From Capsulimonas corticalis (lineage in GTDB: Bacteria; Armatimonadota; Armatimonadia; Armatimonadales; Capsulimonadaceae), in NCBI RefSeq assembly GCF_003574315.2, contig NZ_AP025739.1:6510001-6574000 (forward strand): a stretch of DNA of 64,000 nt, written 5' to 3'. Position 1 is the first letter of the stretch. Every line of letters begins with the position of its first letter. A program made the position numbers and the translations under genes. The notes below the pieces were generated by a model, which was not told the DNA's origin, did not search any database, and saw only the letters and a program-made list of their open reading frames with translations. Positions 35,254-43,296 of the stretch are shown one piece after another.

Positions 35254-35901
35254 ATGAACGTTATTAATATAGAGCCAATCGACCGGCGCGGCTTTTTGCG
35301 CGGCGCCGCGGCCCTTGCCGCCGCCGCGACAATCGGCATGGAAGCGCAGCCCGCGGCCGAAGCCGCTGCAACGGCAACCGCAGCCACGCACAGCACGTGC
35401 GCTCTGGCGTCGGCCAGCGGCCTGATCAATCCTACGGCGCTCGGCGTGGGCGGCGTCGGGACCGCGTACGCGCGGATCACGATCCAGGGTCACTTCGTTC
35501 CGGCGAACGCGACGGCGGCGCTGCGCTCCGTCAAAGCGCACTACGCCGTGTCGATCAACGGCAAGATCACCGATGTTCCGATGTACGCCTGGGCGGCATC
35601 TTCCGGCAAGCCGCAGAGCTCGACGATCAAAGTCCCTGTCGGCCCCGGCGCCGGCGTCCTGCTTTCCGTTGAGATCGGCTCACCGCAAACCGCCGAGGAT
35701 TACTATTTCCTGTCGGCCGGAAGCACGCCCGGCATCGCAAAACTGGTCCCCGGCACATACGCGATCGTCGCGGGAACGCCGAACCTGTCCGGCTGCCGCC
35801 TGACACAATACAACGGCGCCCCCGCCCTGGTGCGCGGCGGCGCGACCGGCCCGGTTCCGGTCGATTTTGAGTACGTGCTGGTGACGGTAGCGGGAGTTTA
35901 G
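35254..35901 (+). CDS. Tat-exported hypothetical protein of the tail-collar locus
   Basis: 215 residues with a clear Tat signal (DRRGFLRGAAALAAAATIGM, then an Ala-rich cleavage zone). The mature part is beta-rich (TAYARITIQGHFVPANATAA, HYAVSINGKITDVPMYAWAA) with two Cys (STCALAS and GCRLTQ) that could form a disulfide. No family recognised. It ends the second cassette, so it may be an exported partner of the collar proteins, which themselves lack signals. Export of a folded protein by Tat would suit such a role; this is inference. Confidence 0.75.
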   Translation: MNVINIEPIDRRGFLRGAAALAAAATIGMEAQPAAEAAATATAATHSTCALASASGLINPTALGVGGVGTAYARITIQGHFVPANATAALRSVKAHYAVSINGKITDVPMYAWAASSGKPQSSTIKVPVGPGAGVLLSVEIGSPQTAEDYYFLSAGSTPGIAKLVPGTYAIVAGTPNLSGCRLTQYNGAPALVRGGATGPVPVDFEYVLVTVAGV

Positions 35902-35935
35902 GAGGAGCTCGGGAAACTCGGCGTCGCGGGTTTCC

Positions 35936-36180
35936 CAGGTCCCCCCGGCGCTTCGGGGCAATCCACCCCGGCGCACCGCGTACTCCCTGGCAAACCCGCC
36001 CCGGCCCTGCGGGCTCCCCTCCCGCCGACGGGCAGGGTTTGTAAGATTACCTCTTATGGTGGCCGCGTGCGATAACACAATCTGAAATAACCCTTCCCGT
36101 CGCGGGAGGGGTGGCCCGAAGGGCCGGGGTGGGTTTGCCAGGGAGGGGTCGGCCGAAGGCCGGGGGTGGGTTTGCCCCCG
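35936..36180. repeat. GC-rich dispersed inverted-repeat element
   Basis: In the 332-nt gap before the GNAT gene, an arm at 35984-36040 (TCCCTGGCAAACCC onward) is nearly complementary to 36088-36144 (ending GGGTTTGCCAGGGA). A third partial copy of the arm repeats directly at 36140-36180. The pieces GGCCCGAAGGGCC and GGCCGAAGGCC form internal hairpins. No ORF is believable here; it looks like a REP/MITE-like repeat. Confidence 0.65.
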
Positions 36181-36233
36181 ATGCGCCAGGTTGGGTTAGG
36201 GCAGAGCCGATTGCGGCCGCAGGATAATAAAAT

Positions 36234-36725
36234 ATGATCACTTCACCGCAAGTCGAAATGCGGCCGGCGACCCCGGAGGATGATGAGTTCCTCTACACCG
36301 TCTACGCCAGCACGCGCGAACAAGAGCTTTTGGCGGCGCCCTGGGATAACGAACAAAAAGCGTCGTTTCTGCGCATGCAGTTCCAGGCCCAGCATACTTA
36401 CTATCATGCGCAGTTTCCCGACGCGCGGTACGACGTACTGATCCGCGATGGCGAAGCAATCGGACGTTTATATACCGATCGTCGCAAAGACGAACTAAAA
36501 ATTCTCGACATTGCCCTGCTGCCGCAGCATTGCGGCAAGGGCGTGGGAACACAACTCATCCGGATGTTCATGGATGAGGCGACGGCGCTGGGTCTGCCGG
36601 TTCGCCTGCACGTGGAGACATTCAACCGAGCCCAGCGGCTGTATGCGCGCCTGGGGTTCACCCAGGTCCAAAACGACGGCATCTACATTTTGATGGAATG
36701 GAACCCAACCAATGGCCACCAATGA
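36234..36725 (+). CDS. GNAT-family N-acetyltransferase
   Basis: 163 residues, ATG at 36234 with AGGA upstream. It opens with VEMRPATPEDDEFLYTVYAS, then QELLAAPWDNEQKASFLRMQ. The acetyl-CoA loop is LLPQHCGKGVGTQLIRMFMD, and the end LHVETFNRAQRLYARLGFTQ is classic for GNAT. GNAT genes of this kind often sit beside tail-collar genes, so it may modify a protein of that locus. Its stop lies 14 nt inside the next gene, so the two are translationally coupled. Confidence 0.9.
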   Translation: MITSPQVEMRPATPEDDEFLYTVYASTREQELLAAPWDNEQKASFLRMQFQAQHTYYHAQFPDARYDVLIRDGEAIGRLYTDRRKDELKILDIALLPQHCGKGVGTQLIRMFMDEATALGLPVRLHVETFNRAQRLYARLGFTQVQNDGIYILMEWNPTNGHQ

Positions 36726-39717
36726 AACGTTCTCTCCGCCGAGAACCGCTCTCGTGAGGCGAACACTCACGATCGTCGCCTCCTTTGCTCTCGTGAGCGC
36801 CAGCGTCGCCGCCACATCCGCCGCCACACTGACAGTTTCTCTGACGCCGACAGGCGGCCAATACGGCACGATCCAGGCCGCGATCAACGCCGCCAGCGAT
36901 GGCGACACGATCAGCGTCACGGATGGCTTGTATAGCGCTAATGGCGATCACAATCTCACATTAACCGGTAAACACCTCACGATTCAGTCGCTGAATGGCC
37001 CGGCCGTAACGATCCTGGACAACAGCGGCGGATCGCTCTCCACGCCGCGTAATGCGGTGCTGTTCAGCGGACCAACGAATAACAACAGCGTTCTGAAAGG
37101 CTTCACGATCAAGAACAGCATCAGCAACAACGGCGGGGCCGTCGCGATCGTCGACTGCGCCGCCACCGTCGCCCAGTGCATTTTCATCAATAACCTCGCC
37201 GGCGCGGAGGGCGGCGCGATTGATGTCGTCACTAACAACATCGACGGCGGCGCGACGATCTCCCAGTGCTCCTTCCTCGGCAACACCGCCGGCGACCTGA
37301 CCACGAATTCAGGCTTCGGCGGCGCGATTGGATGCACGGTCAATACGGGAACTGGACATCAGCAGAACGTCTCCATCACGAACTGCGTGTTCGACGGCAA
37401 TCTGGCGACCTATGACGGCGGCGCTATCGACGTCGAGGGGTACACCTCCACAAGCCCCAAAGTCAGCGTCGTCAACTGTAGCTTCGCGCATAACAACGCA
37501 GACGGTTATGTCTCGCAAGCCTCTAACTTCCTGCCGTCTCCCAGCCCTGGCAGCCAGCCCGGCGTTGTGGATATCTTTGGCGGCATTGCAACACTGACGA
37601 ACTGCATCCTTTACGGCGATACGGCCCCGACGGAGGTTTCGACCCTGAGTCCCGGTTTCACGGCCACCTACAGCGATATCCACCAATCCGGAGTCTCTGG
37701 AACGGGCGACACCAACCAGGATCCGATCTACTCCGACGCCAGCCATACCGATCCGACGCTGGACAACCTGCATCTGGCGATCAACTCCCCGGAAATCAAC
37801 ACCGGGCTAGCCGGCAATCAAACGAATGCGCTGGGCGGGATCGTTCCCACCATCGACCGCGACGGCCGCGTGCGCGACGCCTCCACGGATCTGGGCGCGT
37901 ACGAATTTCTGGCGCCGGTCGCAAACGCCCAGGCTGTTACCGTCATCGAAAATACACCGACCGCCATCACCCTGACCGGCTCCGACCCGAATACCCCGGT
38001 TCGCCCCCTGACATATTCGATCGTCACCGGGCCGACTCAAGGCGTTCTCTCCGGGACCGCGCCGAATTTGACTTACACTCCCAGCGCGAATTACAGCGGC
38101 TCCGACTCCTTCACCTTTACGACCAACAACGGCCGATACACGAGCCCGGCGGCGATGGTATCCATCAACGTCACCCATGTCAACCAACAGCCGACGATCA
38201 ATGCGATCCTCGACCAGACGGTCAATGAAAACGTCGGACCGCAGAACGTGGCGCTCTCGGGAATCACGCAGGGCGCCGGCGACACCGGACAGGCGATCAT
38301 CATCGCCGCGTCCAGTAACAACCCGGCGCTGATCCCCACCCCGACAATCACCTACACCAGCGCGAATTCGACGGGGACGCTCACCTATACCCCGGCGGCG
38401 AACGCCTTCGGGACGGCGACCATCGCGGTCAAGGTCACGGACAACGGCGGAGTAGCCAACGGCGGCGTGGACACCAAAACGATCACTTTCAATATCGCCG
38501 TGAACCCAGTCGTGCTGACGCCGACGGCCAATAACCAGAGCGTCACAACAAACGAAAACACGGCGGTCGGCGTCACGCTGACGGGTTCGGACCCGAACGC
38601 TCCGCCAAAGCCCCTGACCTACGCGGTGACGACCAACCCGGCGCACGGGACACTTTCGGGAACCGCGCCGAACCTGACCTACACACCGAACACGGGATAC
38701 TTTGGATCGGACAGCTTCCAGTTCACCGTGAACAACGGGACGCAGACCAGCGGGGCGGCGACGGTGTCGATCGCGGTAAACCGCGTCAACAACATCCCGA
38801 CGATCGGCGCGGTCTCCGACCAGAACGTCTCGGAGAACAGCGGCGCGCATACGGTCAGCCTTTCGGCAATCAGCGCCGGAACCGGAGACAGCGACCAGAC
38901 GGTCATCATCGCCGCGACAAGCAATAACCCGAGCCTGATCCCGGACCCAACCGTCACATACACCAATCCAAACACCACTGGATCGCTCACCTATACCCCG
39001 GCGGCAAACGCCTTCGGGACGGCGACCATCGCGGTCAAGGTCACGGACAACGGCGGAGTAGCCAACGGCGGCGTGAACACGAAAACGATCACGTTCCAGA
39101 TCCATGTCTCCCAGGTCATCCTGGCGCCGACGGCCAACAACCAATCGGTCACCACGGCGCAGGACACGGCGGTCGGGATCACGCTCTCCGGCTCCGATCC
39201 CAATACCCCGCCCCAGCCGCTCACCTACACGGTGACGACGAACCCGACGCATGGGACGCTTTCGGGAACCGCGCCGAACCTGACCTACACGCCCAGCGCC
39301 GGCTACTTCGGCTCCGACAGCTTCACCTTCACGACGAGCAATGGCGCGCAGACCAGCAACACGGCGACGGTCTCGATCAACATCACGCAGGGTTCGGCGA
39401 CCAACGTCACCGGCCAGATCACCGTGACTCGCGGCGGCTACGTTTACAACCGCACCACCGGCCACTACCGCCAGTCCGTCACACTGACCAACACCGGCGG
39501 CGCCGTCGCCGGCCCAATCTCGTTGGTCCTGGACGGCCTGACCGGCGCTGCGCTCACCAACGCGACCGGAACCACGGTTCAGACTGCCCCGGCAGGCAGC
39601 CCGTACGTCAACACATCCGGCCTCAGCGCGGGAGCGAGCACAAGCGTTGTCCTGGAATTCAACCACCAGCCCAGCGGATACACACCCCGCATATTGGCGG
39701 GCGGCGGAGCGCGATAG
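36712..39717 (+). CDS. Large secreted beta-helix and Ig-repeat surface protein
   Basis: 1001 residues. After a signal segment (LTIVASFALVSASVAATSAA) comes a right-handed beta-helix (~40-390) with short N/G-rich rungs such as GFTIKNSISNNGGAVAIVDC, ending in IDRDGRVRDASTDLGAYEF, the mark of choice-of-anchor Q proteins. From ~404 follow five Ig/cadherin-like units of two alternating kinds: V-E/A-N/Q-T-x-ITLTGSDPN with YTPSAGYFGSDSFTFT, and DQTVNENVGPQNVALSGI with YTPAANAFGTATIAVKVTDN. The last ~100 residues form a separate beta-domain. No LPXTG or PEP-CTERM tail is seen. Likely an adhesin or polysaccharide-binding surface protein. Confidence 0.85.
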   Translation: MATNETFSPPRTALVRRTLTIVASFALVSASVAATSAATLTVSLTPTGGQYGTIQAAINAASDGDTISVTDGLYSANGDHNLTLTGKHLTIQSLNGPAVTILDNSGGSLSTPRNAVLFSGPTNNNSVLKGFTIKNSISNNGGAVAIVDCAATVAQCIFINNLAGAEGGAIDVVTNNIDGGATISQCSFLGNTAGDLTTNSGFGGAIGCTVNTGTGHQQNVSITNCVFDGNLATYDGGAIDVEGYTSTSPKVSVVNCSFAHNNADGYVSQASNFLPSPSPGSQPGVVDIFGGIATLTNCILYGDTAPTEVSTLSPGFTATYSDIHQSGVSGTGDTNQDPIYSDASHTDPTLDNLHLAINSPEINTGLAGNQTNALGGIVPTIDRDGRVRDASTDLGAYEFLAPVANAQAVTVIENTPTAITLTGSDPNTPVRPLTYSIVTGPTQGVLSGTAPNLTYTPSANYSGSDSFTFTTNNGRYTSPAAMVSINVTHVNQQPTINAILDQTVNENVGPQNVALSGITQGAGDTGQAIIIAASSNNPALIPTPTITYTSANSTGTLTYTPAANAFGTATIAVKVTDNGGVANGGVDTKTITFNIAVNPVVLTPTANNQSVTTNENTAVGVTLTGSDPNAPPKPLTYAVTTNPAHGTLSGTAPNLTYTPNTGYFGSDSFQFTVNNGTQTSGAATVSIAVNRVNNIPTIGAVSDQNVSENSGAHTVSLSAISAGTGDSDQTVIIAATSNNPSLIPDPTVTYTNPNTTGSLTYTPAANAFGTATIAVKVTDNGGVANGGVNTKTITFQIHVSQVILAPTANNQSVTTAQDTAVGITLSGSDPNTPPQPLTYTVTTNPTHGTLSGTAPNLTYTPSAGYFGSDSFTFTTSNGAQTSNTATVSINITQGSATNVTGQITVTRGGYVYNRTTGHYRQSVTLTNTGGAVAGPISLVLDGLTGAALTNATGTTVQTAPAGSPYVNTSGLSAGASTSVVLEFNHQPSGYTPRILAGGGAR

Positions 39718-39724
39718 AAAAAGA

Positions 39725-39864
39725 GGCCCTCACCCCCCGGCCCCCTCTCCCAATTTTGGGAGAGGGGGAGTCAGAGGGAGTTTTTTATTTGGATCAAAGA
39801 TCCAAATCTTACTCCTAACCCTCTCCCCGAATGAAGAGAGTTGGCGAAGGGCCGGGTGAGGGCC
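39725..39864. repeat. Dispersed repeat with terminal and internal inverted repeats
   Basis: The ends GGCCCTCACCC (39725-39735) and GGGTGAGGGCC (39854-39864) are inverted. Inside are a 13-bp hairpin (39741-39768) and ATTTGGATC-AAA-GATCCAAAT (39787-39807). There is no ORF. Non-coding repeats of this look occur widely between genes in GC-rich genomes; it may also act as a terminator. Confidence 0.65.
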
Positions 39865-39904
39865 AGTTCGGATTACAGTAATTCACTTATCAAGGAAACC
39901 TCGA

Positions 39905-40606
39905 ATGAAGAATCATCTGATCTCATACGCCGCTGCATTGACCCTCACCGCCTGCGCCCTGGCCGCCGCAGCGCCCGCTCAGGCGGGGACGCAGCATGTC
40001 ACGGTCACGACCGGCGCGCTGAACGGCGCGGGCACATACTATGTCGAGTTCACGCTCACGGATGGATCTGGGCTGGGCGACGGCAATAGCTTTGCGGGCG
40101 TCTCGAACTTCTCCGTCAATGGCGGATCGCTCGGCGCGGTGCTGCCGCCGACCACCGGCGATGTCACCGGCAGTCTGGGCGCCGGTCATACGCTGGGTCT
40201 CACCGACAGCAACGCCGGCTCCGGCGGCCTGGCCGACTTCGCGCAGGGCTTCACAATCACCAATCCCAGCGCAACGCTCGGCTTCGATCTGACACTTACC
40301 GACACAAGCGTCGACCCCGTCACGCCCGACGGCTTCACCTTCCAATTGCTGGACGGAAGCTTCAACCCAATCGCCACCACCGGCCCAACCGGAACCGAGC
40401 TGGTTGGCGCCGACTTCACAAGCATCAGCCCGGGCGCCACGGGTTACTCCAGCAACGGCGTCTATTCGCCCCCAATCATCGCCACCATCAGCCCCGTCGT
40501 CAGCGCCACCGTTCCCGAACCCAGCGCCTACGCCGCGCTCGCCCTCGGCGCGCTCACCCTCGGCGGCGTGATGCTGCGCGGCCGACGCCGCGCCCGCGTC
40601 GCATAA
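39905..40606 (+). CDS. Secreted PEP-CTERM protein
   Basis: 233 residues, ATG at 39905 behind AAGGAAA. Signal peptide to about AQAG (residue 28). The middle is an all-beta domain (HVTVTTGALNGAGTYYVEFT), a low-complexity matrix-type sequence. The C-terminus has VPEPSAYAALALGALTLGGV and an Arg-rich end, the PEP-CTERM sorting signal recognised by an exosortase, which is not in this window. The mature protein is likely released into or bound to extracellular polymer. A strong terminator follows at 40624. Confidence 0.88.
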   Translation: MKNHLISYAAALTLTACALAAAAPAQAGTQHVTVTTGALNGAGTYYVEFTLTDGSGLGDGNSFAGVSNFSVNGGSLGAVLPPTTGDVTGSLGAGHTLGLTDSNAGSGGLADFAQGFTITNPSATLGFDLTLTDTSVDPVTPDGFTFQLLDGSFNPIATTGPTGTELVGADFTSISPGATGYSSNGVYSPPIIATISPVVSATVPEPSAYAALALGALTLGGVMLRGRRRARVA

Positions 40607-40623
40607 TCACTATTTAGCTTACG

Positions 40624-40664
40624 AAAAACGCCGTCCGATCCTCAGAGGATCGGACGGCGTTTTT
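40624..40664. terminator. Rho-independent terminator after the PEP-CTERM gene
   Basis: A-tract, a perfect GC-rich stem (ACGCCGTCCGATCC / GGATCGGACGGCGT) and a T-tract. It works in both directions and serves the convergent small gene as well. Confidence 0.85.
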
Positions 40665-40703
40665 ATGTCTGAACGTTTTATGTCTGAGCGGCCAAAGCGG
40701 CGC

Positions 40704-41073
40704 TTACCGGGGTAATTTGCGCAGTTCAGCAAAACGGATTCCAGCAGCCGGTTCGTTGTTTTTCGGGTTCCGAGGAGCGTGCATCACGGCGATCACATCT
40801 CCGTAGGCAGGCGTGTCGGCGCGCGATGGCTTCAGGCTCCCAACGCCATGATATTGGACGCCGGCGATCTCGAAAACATAGTTGACGATATAGTCTCCGC
40901 GACACAGTCGAATGTTCGTCACACGAGCATCACTTGATCCAGTCGTAATCGTCCGGCGACGGTCCATAAAATCCCATATGCACGTAGCGCCATCGCGTCA
41001 CAAACGCGGCGGCGAGGCTCAGTGCGAGCGCTAGCAGGATCGGAACGGAACGGCGGCGGAGCAAGCTCATCAT
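40704..41073 (-). pseudogene. Small membrane-anchored gene split by an apparent frameshift
   Basis: Two overlapping minus-strand frames look like one gene. The first (41073 to 40930, 47 codons) gives a signal/anchor helix (RSVPILLALALSLAAAFVTR) and a linker, then stops. The second (open to 40704, ATG at 40967) gives a beta domain (ARVTNIRLCRGDYIVNYVFE, then GVQYHGVGSL and VIAVMHAPRNPKNNEP) like DUF3592-type domains, which normally follow such an anchor. The 38-nt overlap is where a one-base shift would join them. It may instead be a real 87-residue gene at 40704-40967, or a sequencing error. Confidence 0.5.
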
Positions 41074-41129
41074 GCGAGATGCGCGGGACCAACCCTTCGG
41101 GGAGATGGTTCTATCTTAGCATATCTCGA

Positions 41130-43112
41130 TCATTTCCAAAGCAGCACGCGGCCGGATTGGGGGCGCAGGGTGACGGTCAGTTTTTTGCCGTCGGCGGTCA
41201 GGGTTCCGTCGAAGCAGACGTCGCGCAGATCGCCATCGCGGGGCGTGTCGATCGTGATGGTTTGGGGCTGACGTTCGGGATTGACCAGGGCGATCCCTTT
41301 TTCGAACATCCGGGAGTAGGCGCGGCCGTTAGCGAGGACTTTGCCCTGGGGCTTGCCTAGATCGACGGCGTAAAGATCGCGCGAGGCGCGCTTTTCGCAC
41401 TCGTTCCCCATCGCGCTATACCAATCGCCCCACCCCATGCCGTAAAGGCGCGCGTAAGCATAGGTATAGAGGACGCGGTCGCTGCGGACGGCGGCGGGCT
41501 GGTCGAGGAAGTAGCTGAGGATAACCGGGACCTTGCCGTGACGCTCGGCGTCGGCCTGGAGTTCGCCCATGTACTTGGCGTCGGGCCATTCGGTGGTCGG
41601 CGCGACGACTCCGGAGCCGTACAGACACGATTCCCACATCTGGACATCCGAGTACGCCCACTGATCCGGCGTAATGCCGCTGTTGAGGATGACAATCTTG
41701 TCGTCGCCATAGCTTTTGACGACTTTGTACACACGCTGCATCAGCAGATTGTACATCTCAGTGTTCGTCTTGCCGTCGGAATGCGTGTGCTTGCCGAACT
41801 GATCGCCATAGCATTCCTGGATCGGGCCGGCGTTGTCGATGAAAATTCCGTCCACGCCCAGCGCCATGACCTTTTTGAGCTGCGCGATCGCGGCGTCCTG
41901 AAGATCGGCCTGATGCAGGCAGGTATTGTAAAGACCGGGGACATTCGCCTGCGCGCCCCACACGGATTGACGGGCCTTCCCCTCTTTGTCGTAAGCGATC
42001 CAATTTGGGTGTTTCGATAAGTCCATGTTCTCGTGGTCGACGATCTGCTCCCAGTTGCCCTTGAAGTACGCTTCGCCCTTCGGTCCGACCGCCTTTTGCG
42101 CCACGGAGTCCAGCATCTCCATAAAGTTGATGTACATGATCGCATGGCGCCTCGCCTTGTGCAGACGCGCGATGATCGCCGGATCGTTCGGGATATGCGA
42201 GACGAGCGGGAAGTCCGCGAACCATTCCTTGATCTCGGCGTCGCCCCACTGCTTCGGGGCGCAGGAGGCGAACGGCCAGCAGTTGTACTTATCAATGCCG
42301 CGCGCCCACTTCGGCGCGGGCCGCCCATAGTTCACCGCGCTCAGCGACGGCATATCCACGCCGACATTCAGCGCCGGGATCTTGCGAGCGCGCAGTTTGC
42401 GCAGCAAATCCGCCGCCTCCTGGGGCGTCTGAACGCTCACCAGCCCCATGCCCATGTTCAGCGACGATCCGCCGCCGATCAACTGGTTATTGGGAATGGC
42501 GTTGAGGAACGCCATATGGTCCGTGCTCGGCCCAAACCCAACCGTCTGTTTGGAAAACAGCGCCAGTCCGCCCGTGTCCTCGGGCAGATAAACCCAATCA
42601 TAAGCGCCGATTCGGTCGTACGTCGCAGGATCCGTTTCCCGCGCCACGGGACCAACGGCGCCCGGAACCTCGGGCGTCTTGCCGTTCCCCTCCCACGACC
42701 AGAAGAAATAATCCGAATGCAGCGCGCCCAGGCTTTTGAGTTTGCTCACCAAATAAATCCCCGGCAGATCTTTGTAAGCGCTCACATCCAGAATAAACTG
42801 CCGATTGCCGGTGACTGGATAAACGATCTCTACATTCGTTCCCTTGTCATCCTGATGCACGGCAGGCGCGCCCGCAGGCGCGGTCGGCTCCACCCACGCG
42901 CCGTCCTGAATGATGCTCGTCTTCAGATGATATGTTTTGCCGGGCGTCTTAAGCTCGATCCGCGCATTCGACAAACTGACCGTCGCCGTATACCCGTCCG
43001 TCGCCACCACCGCGCCGCCATCCTCGACACGCGCGCTGGGATCGGCGAGCGCCGGAAGCGAGGCGCCGAGAAGACAGAAGACCGTCAGAAAAGATCGCGA
43101 GGTTGGGTGCAT
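41130..43112 (-). CDS. Secreted putative TIM-barrel glycoside hydrolase
   Basis: 660 residues from the ATG at 43112 (CGGAG upstream); a long in-frame extension to 43298 would run through the promoter and is rejected. Signal peptide LTVFCLLGASLPALA. A beta-sandwich N-domain (~30-260) precedes a barrel with conserved acids: MALGVDGIFIDNAGPIQECY and VILNSGITPDQWAYSDVQMW. A short beta C-domain (RDVCFDGTLTADGKKLTVTL) ends it. The layout is that of alpha-galactosidase-like or related barrel glycosidases; the family is not assigned. It is controlled by a strong promoter and a LacI-type operator at 43123-43169. Confidence 0.75.
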   Translation of the reverse strand: MHPTSRSFLTVFCLLGASLPALADPSARVEDGGAVVATDGYTATVSLSNARIELKTPGKTYHLKTSIIQDGAWVEPTAPAGAPAVHQDDKGTNVEIVYPVTGNRQFILDVSAYKDLPGIYLVSKLKSLGALHSDYFFWSWEGNGKTPEVPGAVGPVARETDPATYDRIGAYDWVYLPEDTGGLALFSKQTVGFGPSTDHMAFLNAIPNNQLIGGGSSLNMGMGLVSVQTPQEAADLLRKLRARKIPALNVGVDMPSLSAVNYGRPAPKWARGIDKYNCWPFASCAPKQWGDAEIKEWFADFPLVSHIPNDPAIIARLHKARRHAIMYINFMEMLDSVAQKAVGPKGEAYFKGNWEQIVDHENMDLSKHPNWIAYDKEGKARQSVWGAQANVPGLYNTCLHQADLQDAAIAQLKKVMALGVDGIFIDNAGPIQECYGDQFGKHTHSDGKTNTEMYNLLMQRVYKVVKSYGDDKIVILNSGITPDQWAYSDVQMWESCLYGSGVVAPTTEWPDAKYMGELQADAERHGKVPVILSYFLDQPAAVRSDRVLYTYAYARLYGMGWGDWYSAMGNECEKRASRDLYAVDLGKPQGKVLANGRAYSRMFEKGIALVNPERQPQTITIDTPRDGDLRDVCFDGTLTADGKKLTVTLRPQSGRVLLWK

Positions 43113-43122
43113 TGATTCGACT

Positions 43123-43169
43123 CCGTAAGCGTTTACGGACATTGTAACAGAGTTTACTCCAGGTGTCAA
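43123..43169 (-). promoter_or_regulatory. Promoter and LacI-type operator of the glycosidase gene
   Basis: On the minus strand TTGACA (43164-43169) and TACAAT (43141-43146) are 17 nt apart. Directly downstream lies CCGTAAGCGTTTACGG (43123-43138), palindromic with 6-bp arms and a central CG, the shape of LacI-family sites. Repression lifted by a sugar inducer is the simplest reading. Confidence 0.78.
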
Positions 43170-43263
43170 ATGATCACGCCCCAGCGCTTTCCTCACGAAG
43201 CCGCAAAAATCGTTCGTCCAATCCGGAACCATTCTAAGACAATCCGAGTTCATAATTTTAGAC

Positions 43264-43273
43264 CGACCGGTCG
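43264..43273. promoter_or_regulatory. TetR/NemR-like operator before the alcohol dehydrogenase
   Basis: CGACCGGTCG is a perfect palindrome inside TTAGACCGACCGGTCGTAT, 24 nt before the start codon. It resembles the TAGACC...GGTCTA sites of NemR-type TetR regulators, and such a regulator is encoded at 44627. Confidence 0.6.
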
Positions 43274-43296
43274 TATTTAAATATAAGGATATCACC

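Noticed and set aside
31355-35901. Possible prophage or tailocin because of tail-collar domains
   Set aside because: There is no capsid, portal, terminase, sheath, baseplate, lysis or integrase gene in the window; the collar genes have the host-type microcystin-dependent-protein form.
38380-39080. Direct repeats that could suggest a CRISPR-like array
   Set aside because: The repeats are 606 bp apart and encode protein domains; no 24-40-nt repeat with regular spacers exists in the window.
37807-39666. 619-residue Arg-rich open frame on the minus strand
   Set aside because: Antisense to the repeat-rich surface protein; its own repeats are only the mirror of the Ig repeats.
42033-43115. 360-residue open frame on the plus strand
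   Set aside because: Antisense to the secreted glycosidase with signal peptide and promoter; composition is Arg/His-rich as in shadows.
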